DNA of 64,000 nt from Zopfochytrium polystomum (taxonomy: Eukaryota > Chytridiomycota > Chytridiomycetes > Chytridiales > Chytridiaceae): assembly GCA_025765615.1 (NCBI GenBank), contig JAIVFJ010000001.1, forward strand, positions 806,001 to 870,000. Direction: 5' to 3'. The position numbers were made by a program, and so were the translations under genes. Numbering within the stretch: the stretch's first letter is position 1; every line of letters begins with the position of its first letter. The notes under the pieces were generated by a model. It was not told the DNA's origin and did not search any database. It was given only the letters and a program-made list of their open reading frames with translations. Below are positions 41,801 through 52,694 of this stretch, in pieces.

Positions 41801-41865
41801 CCCTTGCCGTCTCCCGGGAACCGGGAGACGGCAAGGGTACGCTCTCCCAGATGAGCTAAGACGGC
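41801..41865 (-). pseudogene. Rearranged tRNA-Phe pseudogene with palindrome
   Basis: On the minus strand the 5' third of tRNA-Phe is intact (GCCGTCTTAGCTCATCTGGG through GAGCGTA; 41865-41838). The anticodon and variable regions are then gone. In their place lies a perfect 17-bp inverted repeat, CCCTTGCCGTCTCCCGG (41801-41817) and its complement (41821-41837), with a 3-base centre. Both arms are copies of the tRNA 3' end (CCGGGAGACGGCA). It occupies the tRNA position of module copy 3. Confidence 0.8.
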
Positions 41866-42705
41866 TTGTTTACTGACAGCCAAATAATGCAATATAGATC
41901 AGTAAATCCTCGATTTTGACTCCTCATTTCGTGAAAACAAGCAGCATAGTCTGCCTACTCCTATTTATCAGTACGAGGAGCAGGTCTGTGATTAAGCTAT
42001 TTTTTGCGTTTAGATTTTACAGTAGTTGCCGGGGCTACTTGGTCGAAAATCAAAGAAGCCCCAACGACTGCTTCAGCACGTATCTGCCTGTGGAACTCAC
42101 CAAGGCTCCGTGTCGATTGGTGACAGCCTGCAGTTTTTCTCGAAACTCAAGCTTTTATTTTCTTTTTTTTTTCTTTTTTTTTTTTTGTTTTGCTTCATCA
42201 TTGTCAAAAAGACATTGCTCGAAGGAGAGGGGAAGGGGCGGGCTCGCAATACTGAATCGCTTTAAGTGAGGTGTGGTAGTGGCCACGCCCTCGGAAGTGA
42301 AAGAAAGGCGGGGGCGCCGTAACAAGAGATTATCGCGCGACACAGGCCAGGTTACGGGAGGCTCCTGACCCAACCCGGGATGCCAAGCAAGAACAAGAGC
42401 GAAAAAGGGAAAGAAAAAGGGCTGGTGAGTCGGAGAAAACGCAACGAAGAGGATCTTTCGTGCCCCCGGGGACGGAGGATTGCTGTAACGGAAGAGGTGG
42501 AAAAACAAATGGAGATGGGACGGGAAAGAGGGGGAAGGAGAAGAAAAGTGGTCGAAAAAGAGAGAGTGGACGAAGGGACAAGAAAGAAGCAGGTGGCAAA
42601 ATGAGAAAGGAACAATCTCTAGGCGGTAGGGAGCGTCAATTTTTTTTAATTCATTTCGGGGGTGGAGGAATCGGGACGGCCTTGGCCACCAAGCCCGTAC
42701 TTTTT
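41866..42705. other. Intergenic 3' flank of the GH5 gene
   Basis: Contains a T-rich stretch near 42162-42190. Open frames are compositional. No gene recognised. Confidence 0.4.
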
Positions 42706-44730
42706 TCAAAGCTCCAGCGCCACGACGTTCGACTTGTAGGTGGTCCCAAACTTGTTCTCTCCGTACACCCTGTACCACGCCTTCTTCGTCCCGGCGGGCA
42801 GCGCGTCCTCGAACAGCACCTGCCCCCACTTTTTGTTGTCCTGCACCGTGTCGGTCACTTCCGTCCACGGGCCGCTCTCAGACGCCACGGCCCGCTCGAC
42901 GACGTAGTGCTTCGCGCCGGTGGACCCGGTCCAACGCAACTGCGCGACCGTCGCGTTCCCGGTCACCGCGACCGCGGGGAGTAACGTCGGGGCCGGGGTC
43001 GGCGGCTCCGACTGGAACCGATCGTGCTTCGACAGCCGCAGGGCGCTGCGGTGCATCATGTACACGACGTCCGCCTCGTCCTTTGCAAAGTTCCCGTCGT
43101 CGGTTTTCGGGAACCCGGGCCAGTGGTACGCCGAGTACGGGAACCCCTCCGAGTGGACGTAGAACCCGCCGTCCCGCGCGTGGTACCGCAGGCTCCAGAT
43201 CATGCACCCCGTCGCGTCCACCAGGTCTTCGAACGCCGCGACGAGCCCGGACAGCTTGTCGAAGGAGGCGAGCCCGAATTCGCCGATGATGAAGGCTTTG
43301 GAGTGGGACGAGAAGAACTGGGTGTCGCGGACTGCGCGGTCGATGTAGGACTCGCCGTTGTCGTAGTAGTGGTTGGAGAAGATGTCGATGTAGGGGGACG
43401 CGACCGACGCTGCGTCCCAGCCGTAGAGACCGTACTGCCCGTCGATTACTAGGTGGTTCTTGTCCGTGTCTTTGATGAATTTGGCGACCGTTGTGGTCCA
43501 GTTGCCTGGGGTGGGGGGGGGGTCAGGGTCGGAGGAGGGTGAGGGTTTGTTTAGTGAGCGGAGTTGCGCAGGAGTGGGGAAAGGTGTCTTACCTGGCACA
43601 GGCTTGAAATCGGAGGTGGTAAGCTCATTCCCGGTTTCCCACGCAAACACGGCGCCTAGTTTTATTTTTGGTGGAGAGGACAGCAGAGATAGTTTAGTCC
43701 AAGGAATCGAGCACCGCCGACCATGCTCCCTCTCGCTAAATCGTAATTCCTGCCACCCCTTACCGTCCTCCTTGTACAGCAGGCCGTTTATGGTGTTCCT
43801 CCTATTCAGGATGAACTGAACGACGGACAGAAACCCGTCGACGATCTCCTGCTTGTAGAAAAAGTCGTCGAACGCGCCGCCGTAGAGTCCCGCAAACTCT
43901 GGCACGCCGCCCCACCACGACCACCGGTCTGTCGTGTGTGGAACAAGAGCCAGATGGCAGGAATTGTCAGTGTGGGAAAAAACGAAAGAAAGAAAAGAAC
44001 CCACCGACAAACGGCAAAATGACCCTCAGCCCCAGACTGCCCGCGACCGCGAACGCGTTGTCGAGCGCGACAAACAGCTCCTCGTTGGCGTACAGCTGCA
44101 CGTCGCTCTTTGAGATCTGCGGGATCGCCACCCACCCGAGCGGTGCCGCGTTCGCGGGGGGCTGGTCCGCCGTGCCCGCCGCGATGTGCGAGTACGCCCC
44201 CGTGTCGCCTTTCGCGGCTACGGAGATCACGTAGGAGCGCGTCACTTGGCCGCCGATCTTTTTGTTGGTAGGGGGGAGGGGAGGGTTAGTTCGGCTTTTG
44301 GTCTTTGACGTCATTAGGAAGTGAGGGGGACGTTTACCTGCGCGATGGATCGCAAGGCGTCCTGCTGCTCGAACGGCGTGGGGAACTTTCGCGGCCAGTC
44401 GCGGTCTGATTTTTTTTTTTTTTGTTTTCGCGTGGATGTGAGGTGCACTCGCATCAGGGAGTTGTTCGTCGGCAATTTCGAGGGTGGGGGGGGGAAGGCG
44501 GGGCACCGTGTACCTTCGAGGTAGTGCAGGTTGGGGATGTTGAACGAGGTGAAACGGATCTGTGCGCCGTCCTCGTCGAGGATCCTGGAACCGCTGCGGG
44601 TGACGAACGAGCCGGAGGACGGCTTGACGTTTGCGACGACGGCGGCCGGGGCGAAGGCGAGGAAGAGCGCGGCGGCGGCCGCGGCGACGACGACGCGCTT
44701 TTGCGACGGGGACGACGAGGGTGGCGTCAT
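42706..44730 (-). CDS. Glycoside hydrolase family 5 (mannanase-like) with C-terminal FN3-like domain
   Basis: Six minus-strand exons join in frame to 521 residues: 44730-44514, 44405-44338, 44257-44005, 43928-43764, 43655-43593 and 43505-42706. The N-terminus has a short cytoplasmic-like stretch then a hydrophobic segment (VVVAAAAAALFLAFAPAAVV), a signal peptide or anchor. The GH5 barrel starts with FVTRSGSRILDEDGAQIRFT and NIPNLHYLED, typical of fungal endo-beta-mannanase-like GH5 proteins. The acid/base Glu is in WETGNELT and the nucleophile Glu in FIIGEFGLASFDK; both are present. Other barrel motifs are FSNHYYDNGE and CMIWSLRYHARDGG. The last 90 residues resemble a fibronectin type III fold (VAQLRWTGSTGAKHYVVERA, AWYRVYGENKFG). 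The likely role is extracellular or wall-associated cleavage of a beta-mannan or related glucan; the substrate cannot be told from sequence alone. Confidence 0.88.
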
Positions 44731-45132
44731 GGGAACTGCTTGCTTGTTGGGGGCGAGCTAAATTTCGCCTTTCTGATCTCTGCGGGGGTATATCAACATG
44801 TTTGGAAGGAATAAATACCCGTTTTTCCGGGGCGTGCGCAGGGCGTCGCGCCCGCGCACTCTCAGTGCCCTGGCTGCGCCGCACGATCCTTCCTCCACCT
44901 GCTTTCCTTCCTTGGTGGCGCCAGACCTGCCATGCAATCCAGTCCCTTCGAACGGGCGGAGACAGCCTTTTGTTTGTTTGATTCTGCCGCGCTGTCTTCT
45001 TAATTGTCTGTGGAGAAGACAAGAAAATACTGCAGAAGAAGGGAAAAAAAAAAAATAAAAATAAAAAAATAACAAGTTCTCAAAGCGCAGCCATAAGAAA
45101 ATGTCTCAGCAACGCGAGCGCGTGTGCATACA

Positions 45133-45201
<69 letters not shown>

Positions 45202-45937
45202 CATCTTCGCCCCCTCTGCTTCGGCGCGAGCGACGAACAACTACAACGACCACCACGACCCCACCGCCTTCCACCACCTCCTTTCTCCGCTTCAAACTCT
45301 TTTCGTTGCCCGCCCAGTTGCTTTACCTTTCGCGGAATTGGAGCGTTTTGGTTCCTCAAACGCCACTGTTCGCCAAAAAGGGGGGGAGGGCAAGCAATAC
45401 CAAACCGTTCTACGGGCCGCTAATCCCCCGAAATCCACGGTGAAGTGCTCCTTCACTTCTCAGCGTTTTTTTTTTTTTTGTTGTTGTTGTTGTGCGTTGT
45501 TTATTTCTTTACTGTGTTTCCCCGGGTGCGGTTTGTTCCATTTTTTGTGCGTGGGTGGGAGGGAAAACAACTATTAGGGGTGAAGGGGTTCGGCTGGGGT
45601 AGTTGACTTCGTTTGAGAGGGAGGGAGGGAGGGGGGGGCGAACAAACCAAAAAATCGCCCAAAAACAAGTTGCACGAGGAACTCCCCCCAAAGAGAGATA
45701 CACCCAACCCCCCCACCACTGCTGACGGCAGCGCGCGGCAGATGCTCCCCCCTAATAATACGCCTTGCCCCCCACTGCAAAAGGCGAAAAATAGGGGGAA
45801 AAAAAGAAAAACTTGTTCAACCCTTCAAATATCCGCTTCACACAATAAGCAGCCAAGCAACAAGAGGGTTTGTCGGGGGCCGCACGCGCCGGAAGCCTCT
45901 TTTTGTCGGAAATCCTCCCTTTTTTTTCTTTTTCTTT
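44731..45937. other. Intergenic region with CT microsatellite and homopolymers
   Basis: Contains a CT repeat, T and G runs, and short frames without family similarity. The left edge presumably holds the GH5 promoter (a TATATC sequence lies near 44790). Confidence 0.45.
45135..45196 (+). repeat. CT dinucleotide microsatellite
   Basis: About 31 uninterrupted CT units. Confidence 0.95.
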
Positions 45938-47645
45938 TCAGTCCATCTCAATCATCCACATCAGCGTGTGCAAAATCTCGACCTCCATCCGCGGCTCGCT
46001 GGTCTCGTCGACCCCGTTGCCGCCCATACCACCGATACCGCCGATACCGCCGCCTTCGCCGCCAAGAAGCAGCTTCAGGCCTTCCGACGCCGCCGCGTCG
46101 ATCAGCGAGGAGAGCGTCGCGAGGAGCGTGCGCGTGGGGGCCGGTGCTGAAGGTGCGCGCAGGGTCGTGGTGGTCGGGGGTGACGACGAAGGAGGCGGAT
46201 GAGCGGGGGGAGAGCGGCGGTAATGGGGGTGGGGTCGCGGGAACGGTGGAGGGAGGAGGCGGGGTGGATAAAGACGGGCGGCGGGAGTGGGGTGGATGCG
46301 CTTTCGCCGAGACGGAATCGGCGCCGTCCGCTTCGCGGCCGAGATCACCCTCCTCCTCTGCTGCGACCTCCCGCCGCGCGATCCGCAGTGTCGGCGACAC
46401 CGAGATCGCAAGCAGCGTCGCCTCGGAGGGCGACGGCGGCGGCGACGCCGAAGCCGACGCGTGGCCGAGGATGCCGAGGCCCGCGGGAGCCGTCTCCGCG
46501 TCCTCGGCCGCGATCAACAACCGTCCGCACCCGCGGCCGATCGACGGCGACGCGAGCGCCTCGAATCCGTCGACGGCGGCGGGGAGGAACGTCGCGTCCG
46601 TGTACGCGCCAAAGAGGAGCGTCGGTGACAGCGACGGGGTGGACGCCGGCTTGAAGCCGAGGGTGAGCGTCAGCGGGGAGGCCGCCGGGGTCCTGGCGGT
46701 GCCGGGGGTACCAGCGTCGTCGTCGTCGTCGCGAATCCAAGCGGCGGGGTCGTGCGGCGGAAGCGTGGGGCGGTGGCGGCGCCAGCGGGTCACGAAGGAA
46801 AGGACGGCGGAGGCTGCTGTGGGTCGCGGCGCGGCGGCGACGGCGGTGGTTGTGGAGGTGCGTTTGGCAATGAGGGAGAGCGGGAGGCGCAGTGCGGGTG
46901 GTGTGCGTGGCATGGCAGTGGTGGTGGTGGTGGTGGCGGAGACGTCGGAGGGGAGCAGGTCTGCGACGTTGACAAAGTGGGCGTCGTCCGGGTCGTCGTC
47001 GCGGTCAAAGTCGCGGTCGGTGGGGGAGTCGGGGGGCATCGCGACAAGGACGGGGGAGTAGGAGGAGGATGAAGAGGATGAGGAGGAGCTCGACGCGGAC
47101 GACGACGACGACGAATGCGACGACGAAGAGGAGACGGTGGATGAGAAGGAGGATGAGGACTGGATGGCCAAGGCGGGCGACGGCGAAGCGTGCGAGGAAG
47201 AGGAAGGGGAGTCGGTGTTGTCGCTGCTGCTGGTGCTGCTGGTGCTGCTGGGGGCGGATGTGGTTGCTGCTGTTGCCGAGTTGTTTTTGTGGTGGGGAGG
47301 GGCCGCGAGCATTGCTGCTGGTGGTGCCGAGATCGGGTGAGGAGAGGCAGGAGCAGGAGCAGCAGAAGTGATGGTAGTCGCAGTCGCAGTCGCAGTGGTG
47401 GCGGTGGCGGTGGCGGTGGGAGGAGGAGGAGGAGGAGAAGGAGGACGAGTAGCTGGGATGCGACGGTCGTCGTCGTCGTCGTCGTCGTCGTCGTTGCTGC
47501 CGCCGCCCCTGTTGGTGTAGTTGTTGTTGTTGTTGTTGTTGCTGAGGAGGTCGACCCAGTCACTGTCTCTGTCCCAGTCTCCTCTGTCCCTGTCTCTGTC
47601 TCTGTCTCTGTCTCGGTCTCTGCCGCTTGCAGTTGTTTCCGCCAT
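45938..47645 (-). CDS. Ser/Pro/Thr/Asp-rich protein of unknown function, one probable frame error
   Basis: From ATG at 47645 the minus strand encodes an Arg-Asp repeat (GRDRDRDRDRDRDRG), a poly-Asn run, a poly-Asp run, and long Pro, Thr and Ser tracts. A more ordered region follows: LSFVTRWRRHRPTLPPHDPA, LTLTLGFKPASTPSLSPTLL, ATFLPAAVDGFEALASPSIG and LLIAAEDAETAPAGL. At 46176-46180 a run of five C (minus strand) ends this frame's sensible reading. Removing one C restores LLATLSSLIDAAASEGLKLL and a short tail ending EVEILHTLMWMIEMD before the stop at 45938. Without that correction the frame runs on to 45948 with an unlikely Arg-rich tail. No family recognised. Confidence 0.5.
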
Positions 47646-47744
47646 GTGTTGTGTGTGTGTGTGTGTGTCAATTTTCCCCTTTCTCTCTTTCTTTTTTTTT
47701 TTTTTCTCCCCTTTTTCGTCGAAGCAATTTAAGAAGTTGTGGTG

Positions 47745-47787
<43 letters not shown>

Positions 47788-49041
47788 CCTCTCTCTCTTT
47801 GTCCCTCGTGGCAAACCAAAACAAGCGAACATCTTTATCAGCACGTGTGTGTGTATGTTTATCAGCAGAAGCAGAACCCCTGCGGGGAAAAAGAAGAGAA
47901 ACGAAAAAAAAAGAAAAGCCCCCGATTGCGAAATCATTGTGGCAGGCAATTCCGTGGAGCAAAAGCGAGAAAGCTGAGCCATTGACGAACAGACAGACAA
48001 TATCGGCATTCACGCAATCAATCGACTCCACCTTTAATTTTATCTTTTTTTTTTCTTTTCTTTTTTTTTTTTTTTTTTTTCTTTTCCTTCATCCATCAAT
48101 CGATTGTTCCATTCTTCGTCCCCCGTCTTCGACCACCAAAATCGCGCGTTCGACCGTTCGGACAGAGCAATGAATGGAAGAAAACGTCGGCGGAAAACGC
48201 GCAAAAAGAAACGCCTCCGCCCTCCTGAAGAAGAGAGAAAAGTGCATGCACCCACCCCCAAGCCAGCCCAAGGAGAACGTGCCAACGGACGGACGGACGT
48301 TTGATGTGCGCTGCTCGTTTTCCTTCTTCTCGCCCAAGACAACGACGCGAACGGATCGAATGTTCGCCCAACCCCCTTTGCTGGCTGAAGCGAATTGAAG
48401 AATCGATGACAAAGCCACTGGCCAAACAGCGAAAGGGTGCCTAATAAAGGAGAATGGATGACGAAGAGAACGAACCACCGAGACGAACGGAGGGGAGGGG
48501 GATGAAGGATGGCGGAGAAAGCGGAGCAACAACCAATACTTCACGTAGTTCGCGAAACCGGTAAGTCAGTCGGGGGCGTCCAGCGTGGAAACGGAGGCTT
48601 CGCTTTAAAAAAAAATAGAGAATGCTTCCCTCTCCTTACCGCACCTGTTGTCAATGCGGGGGGCTTACGATGAAAGAAGAAAAGAAAAAAAAAAAAACCC
48701 GAAATCGAACTTGTGTGGCACCAAAATCTCTCGTTACACCCTCCCGCTTCAACAACTAACCTTCGTTTTCCCTGCCAAGGACGCTCCTCAAACATCGAGA
48801 TACGGGGTCTCGATGTGTTGGTTGTTGTGTGGGGGCTAGGAAAAAAAAGTCCAGTACCTCTCAAAATATATCATTTTGCGCAACAGCCATTACCTCACTC
48901 AGGAACCACGCACAGTCTGTTTGCGCGACACCACCACCAAAGGAGGGGGTAGGGGGACAAAAATAAGATTGGGGGGGAGACGAGCGAAAACAACGACTAC
49001 AACGAAACAACGAACAACAAAATCCGTTCGCCCTCCTTTGC
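47646..49041. other. Intergenic region, microsatellites and homopolymers
   Basis: TG and GTCT repeats, two T tracts and overlapping compositional frames. No supported gene. It probably holds the promoter of the Ser/Pro-rich gene (left) and the 3' flank of TRM82 (right). Confidence 0.45.
47745..47782 (+). repeat. GTCT tetranucleotide microsatellite
   Basis: About nine GTCT units, followed by CT-rich sequence. Confidence 0.9.
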
Positions 49042-49320
49042 TCACGCCGCGTCGACGCTCACCTCCGCCATCGTCGCGTCCCCAGCTTCGCCATCCACAC
49101 CGCCGCCACTCGCGCCAGCCGAACCCGCAGCCGCCGCCGCCGCCGCCGCCGCCGCAGCAGCTGCCCGCCGCGCCCGCCGCCCCGTCTTGGACCGCTTCCC
49201 CAGCCGCCGCGGCGCCGCCGCTTCCCCTTCACCCTCGCCGCCCGCCGCCCCGCTCGCCGCCCCGTCATCCTCGCCCTCCCCCTCGCCCTCGCCAACCGCC
49301 GCCGCAGCGCGCTTTTTCTT

Positions 49321-49359
<39 letters not shown>

Positions 49360-51101
49360 TGCCGCCGCAGGTCCCTTTTGCTGCTGCTGACGGCCGCCCT
49401 CCGGACCCGTCACGCGCTGCAGGATGCGCCACGGCGCGCTATAGTCCGGCACCGCGTCCGCGTACACGCGCGCCGCGGCGTTTACGGCCGACGCGCGGGC
49501 GCCGCCGCTGCTGCACGGAACGTACTTTTTTTGGGGGGGGAGGTGATTCTGAGCATTGGCAGGGTGACAACCAATAAGAGAAAGAAAAAATATTATCATA
49601 CCTTGCCGTCCGCGGCCTCCTCAAATACAATCACCCGCTCCCCCCCGTTCACCGCAACCCACAGCAGGTACGTTCCCGAAGCAACAACCACTTCGCAGTC
49701 CAGCACCGCCGCCGCAACCGGAACCACTTGCGCCCGCGTCAAAACCTCCCGTTCGCCACCGGCGTCCACCGTAAACACCGCGACGGCCGTCCCGCCGTCG
49801 ATCGCGCACGCCACGCGCCGCCCGTCGCGCGACCGCTTCACCGCAATCACCGTCGCCGGCGACGAAGTCGACGACGACCCGCGAAGCATGGCCCCGACGT
49901 CGACGCGCTGCAGCGGGGCGCACGCGTCCACGTCCCACGCGATGAGCTGCCCGTCGCCGCCGCCTGTTACCGCGAGCTGGCGGGGCGCGGGGTTGTGGTG
50001 GTGGTGGACGGGGTTGTAGCGGAGGTGGAGGTGGAGGACGAGGAGGGGGAAGGGGACGGGGAGGGGAGGGAGAGGACGCAGCACCGCGCGACGAACGAGC
50101 TGTGCGCGAGGCAGAACCCGTGGACGGCGTATGCGTGTGGGTAGCACGAGACGCGCAGCTTGTAGTCGCGGTCGGTCGTCAGGAGGCGGTCGCCGCGCGG
50201 GGGTGAGGTGCTGTGTGTTGTTGTTGTTGTTTGTTATTGTTTTCGTTGTGTGTGGCGGGTGTATTGTCAGGCAACCGACATTTGGAGCAAGCAGCCACTT
50301 TACCATGTCGGTCACTATCGAAACGTGGCCGAGCAGCAGCCGAACCGAGGCCGCCGCCGCCGCGTCATTGTCGTCGGAGCCGTTGTCCCACCGCATCGAG
50401 TACACGTCGCCAAACTTGTCGGCGACCAGCAACGTGCGTGCGTCCGCGAACCGCACAGTGCTGGGTCGCTTGATCGCGTCGCTGTGTGTCGTGTGCGAGT
50501 GATGCGTCGCCTTGGTGAGAGTGTGCCCCGTGTGTGTGATAGAAAAAAAAAAAAGAAAAGAAAAGAGAGAGAACACAACAATCAAACACACATACAGCTC
50601 CGCAACCTTTTCCCACGGCCCTCGCGCTGCCGTTGTCGTCGTCCGCCACACCTGGATGTGCTTCGAGTCCGACGCGACCGCCATCAGGCCCGGGAAGAAG
50701 CCGAGCGCGGTGATGGGCGCGGCGGGGAAGGACGCGTCCGGGATCGCGACGGCGGTGGCCGTGCGGATGCTGTCGGCGGCGGCGAGGGAGGCGGGGAGTG
50801 CGAGGATCGCGCCGCTAAGAGGGGAGGGGGGTGAAGGTGTTAGGTTTGGGGGAGGGGGACAGGGTGGAATCTGGACTGTCCCTCTTCTTACGAGGTGGGG
50901 TCGATGGCGACGAAGCGGGAGCCGGCGATGAGGACGAGCGGGCCAGCTGGGTCGGACGAAGACGAAGAGGGACGACGACGACGAAGCGTCGGCGATGATG
51001 TGGAACGGAAGCAGGTGCTGCTGCGGTGGAGCTACTGCAGCAGCAGCTTCTGCAGCTGCTGCTCCAGGGGGTGGTGGATCGAGTGTACTAGGGAGGGACA
51101 T
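49042..51101 (-). CDS. TRM82: Trm82/WDR4, WD40 subunit of the tRNA m7G46 methyltransferase
   Basis: Minus-strand gene. Clear exons: 51101-50892, 50814-50596, 50481 to about 50290, about 50209-49602 and 49524-49042. Family signatures: LIAGSRFVAIDPTSGAI, LMAVASDSKHIQVWR, LLVADKFGDVYSMRW, LLLGHVSIVTDM, LLTTDRDYKLRVSCYPHAYA, VHGFCLAHSSFV and TGGGDGQLIAWDVDA. The ADKFGDVYS and TDRDxKxRVSxYP motifs are diagnostic. The protein partners Trm8/METTL1 to make m7G46 in tRNA. The last exon encodes a poly-Gln run, an Ala/Gly/Glu tail and a nuclear-type basic stretch (RLGKRSKTGRRARR). Two one-base frame breaks are seen: an extra C in a CCC run (50969-50971), and a missing base near 50000 before QLAVTGGGDG. 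The boundary around 50210-50290 is uncertain (phase suggests a GTGGCT donor). Confidence 0.85.
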
Positions 51102-51207
51102 CTGCGAAGGGCACCAGCGTAAGGTATATCGGAGCAAGCGCTGAAGAAGGGAGCGAAAAAGAAAGAAAGAAAGAACGAAAGAGACAGAGTCGTCCTTGTC
51201 AGGAACG
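51102..51207. promoter_or_regulatory. Bidirectional promoter of TRM82 and APC4
   Basis: 106 bases separate opposed ATG codons. The segment is A/G-rich on the plus strand (GAAAAAGAAAGAAAGAAAGA). GGTATATC near 51123 is TATA-like. An acceptor-like TTCGCAG directly precedes the TRM82 ATG, so a short 5' UTR intron is possible. Confidence 0.5.
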
Positions 51208-52656
51208 ATGCTTGCCGCAGCCAACGCCGCCGCCTCTGGTGCCAGCGCCACCACCGCGTCGTCGTCGTCGTCGTCGTCGTTATCCTCCTCAGACGCAGTC
51301 GCCGCCGCCGCCGTCATCGACCTGGGCCCGACCGGGCCCTCTGCTGTCGCTCGCGTCGAGTGGTGGTGGGGCCCGCCGCCAAAGGACTCCTCCTCCTCCT
51401 CCTCATCATCCTCGAAGTTCTTCTCCCCCCCTCACCACCACCACCACCACCACCACCACCATCACAACCAAGCAAACCTCCTCGCCGTCCTCTCTCGCGA
51501 CCGCAAGTCGCTCTCTGTCCACAGGTTCGCCCCCCACCCCGCGGTCCGACTCCCACCACCACCACCAACACCCCCACAACAGCAACACCGCCACCACGAA
51601 CAACCACCACCAGCGCCTCTGGTCCCTCAACCCCCCGACCGGCATCGCCCACTTTGCCTGGTCCCCCGTCGGCGACGTCCTCGCCGTCCTCCTCGCCCCG
51701 CCGCCGTCGTCCGCCGCCGCTCTGCCGAACCCTTCGTCACGAAGGTGCATGCTCTTCCTCTGCGACGCCGAAACCGGCAAACGCGTCAACAACGACGCCG
51801 CAGCCGCCGCAACCGCCAGCGTCCCCAACGACGTCGTCGACATGAAGTGGATCGAGCTGCCGCGCAAACACCAAACCAGCCGTCCCACCGCCGCTGCCGC
51901 CGCGCCGTCACTCCTCGACGCCCTGCCGACGCTCGCGAACCGCCGCGACGGGTACATTGACCACGAGACGCGTTAAACTGCCAACACTTTTACCAACACA
52001 CTCCTCCTACTGTTTCCTATTATGCAGAACTCTGGACCCCGCCGCCGCTTCCTCCGCCGCCGCAGCCGCCCGCGACCCCCGCCGCCACCCCCGCCGTCCT
52101 CGCAATCCTGCACGCCTCGGGCGCACTGTCCCTCCGCCTCTGGGGCGCCGTCGACGTCGGCCGCCTCCAACTCGCCCTGCCCGCCTCCCTCCGCCCGCGC
52201 CGCCTCGTCTTCCCTTCCTCGCCTTCCTCACCTTCCCCTTTCCTTTCGGCGCCGGCCGGACCCGAAACCGTCGCCATCGTCGGCGACGACAACGGTGACG
52301 ACCTGCTCGTCGCTGCGTTCGGCTTTGCTGAGCACGCCGCGCGGCTGCGCATGCTCCTTGGCGACGGAGACGAGGACGACGGCGACGCGGGGGGCTGGTT
52401 GGATGGGAGCAGCGACGCGGGGAGGAGGGGGAGGAGGAGCCCCGTCGAGGCCGCGGCGGAGCTCGCGGCGCTGGTCGCGGCCGCGCGGCGGGGCGTTGAC
52501 GAGTGCGTGCGCGAGGAGGAGGCTGTGCGCGCTGCCGCGGAGAGGGAGCGCGCCGTCGCGGAGAAGATGGCGCGGGACGATGCCGGTGAGGGGTTTCGCT
52601 TGCCCGTTTTTTGCCTACTCGAGTAAAATAACACCTTCTTCCTGGGGGCCCTCCTT

Positions 52657-52694
<38 letters not shown>

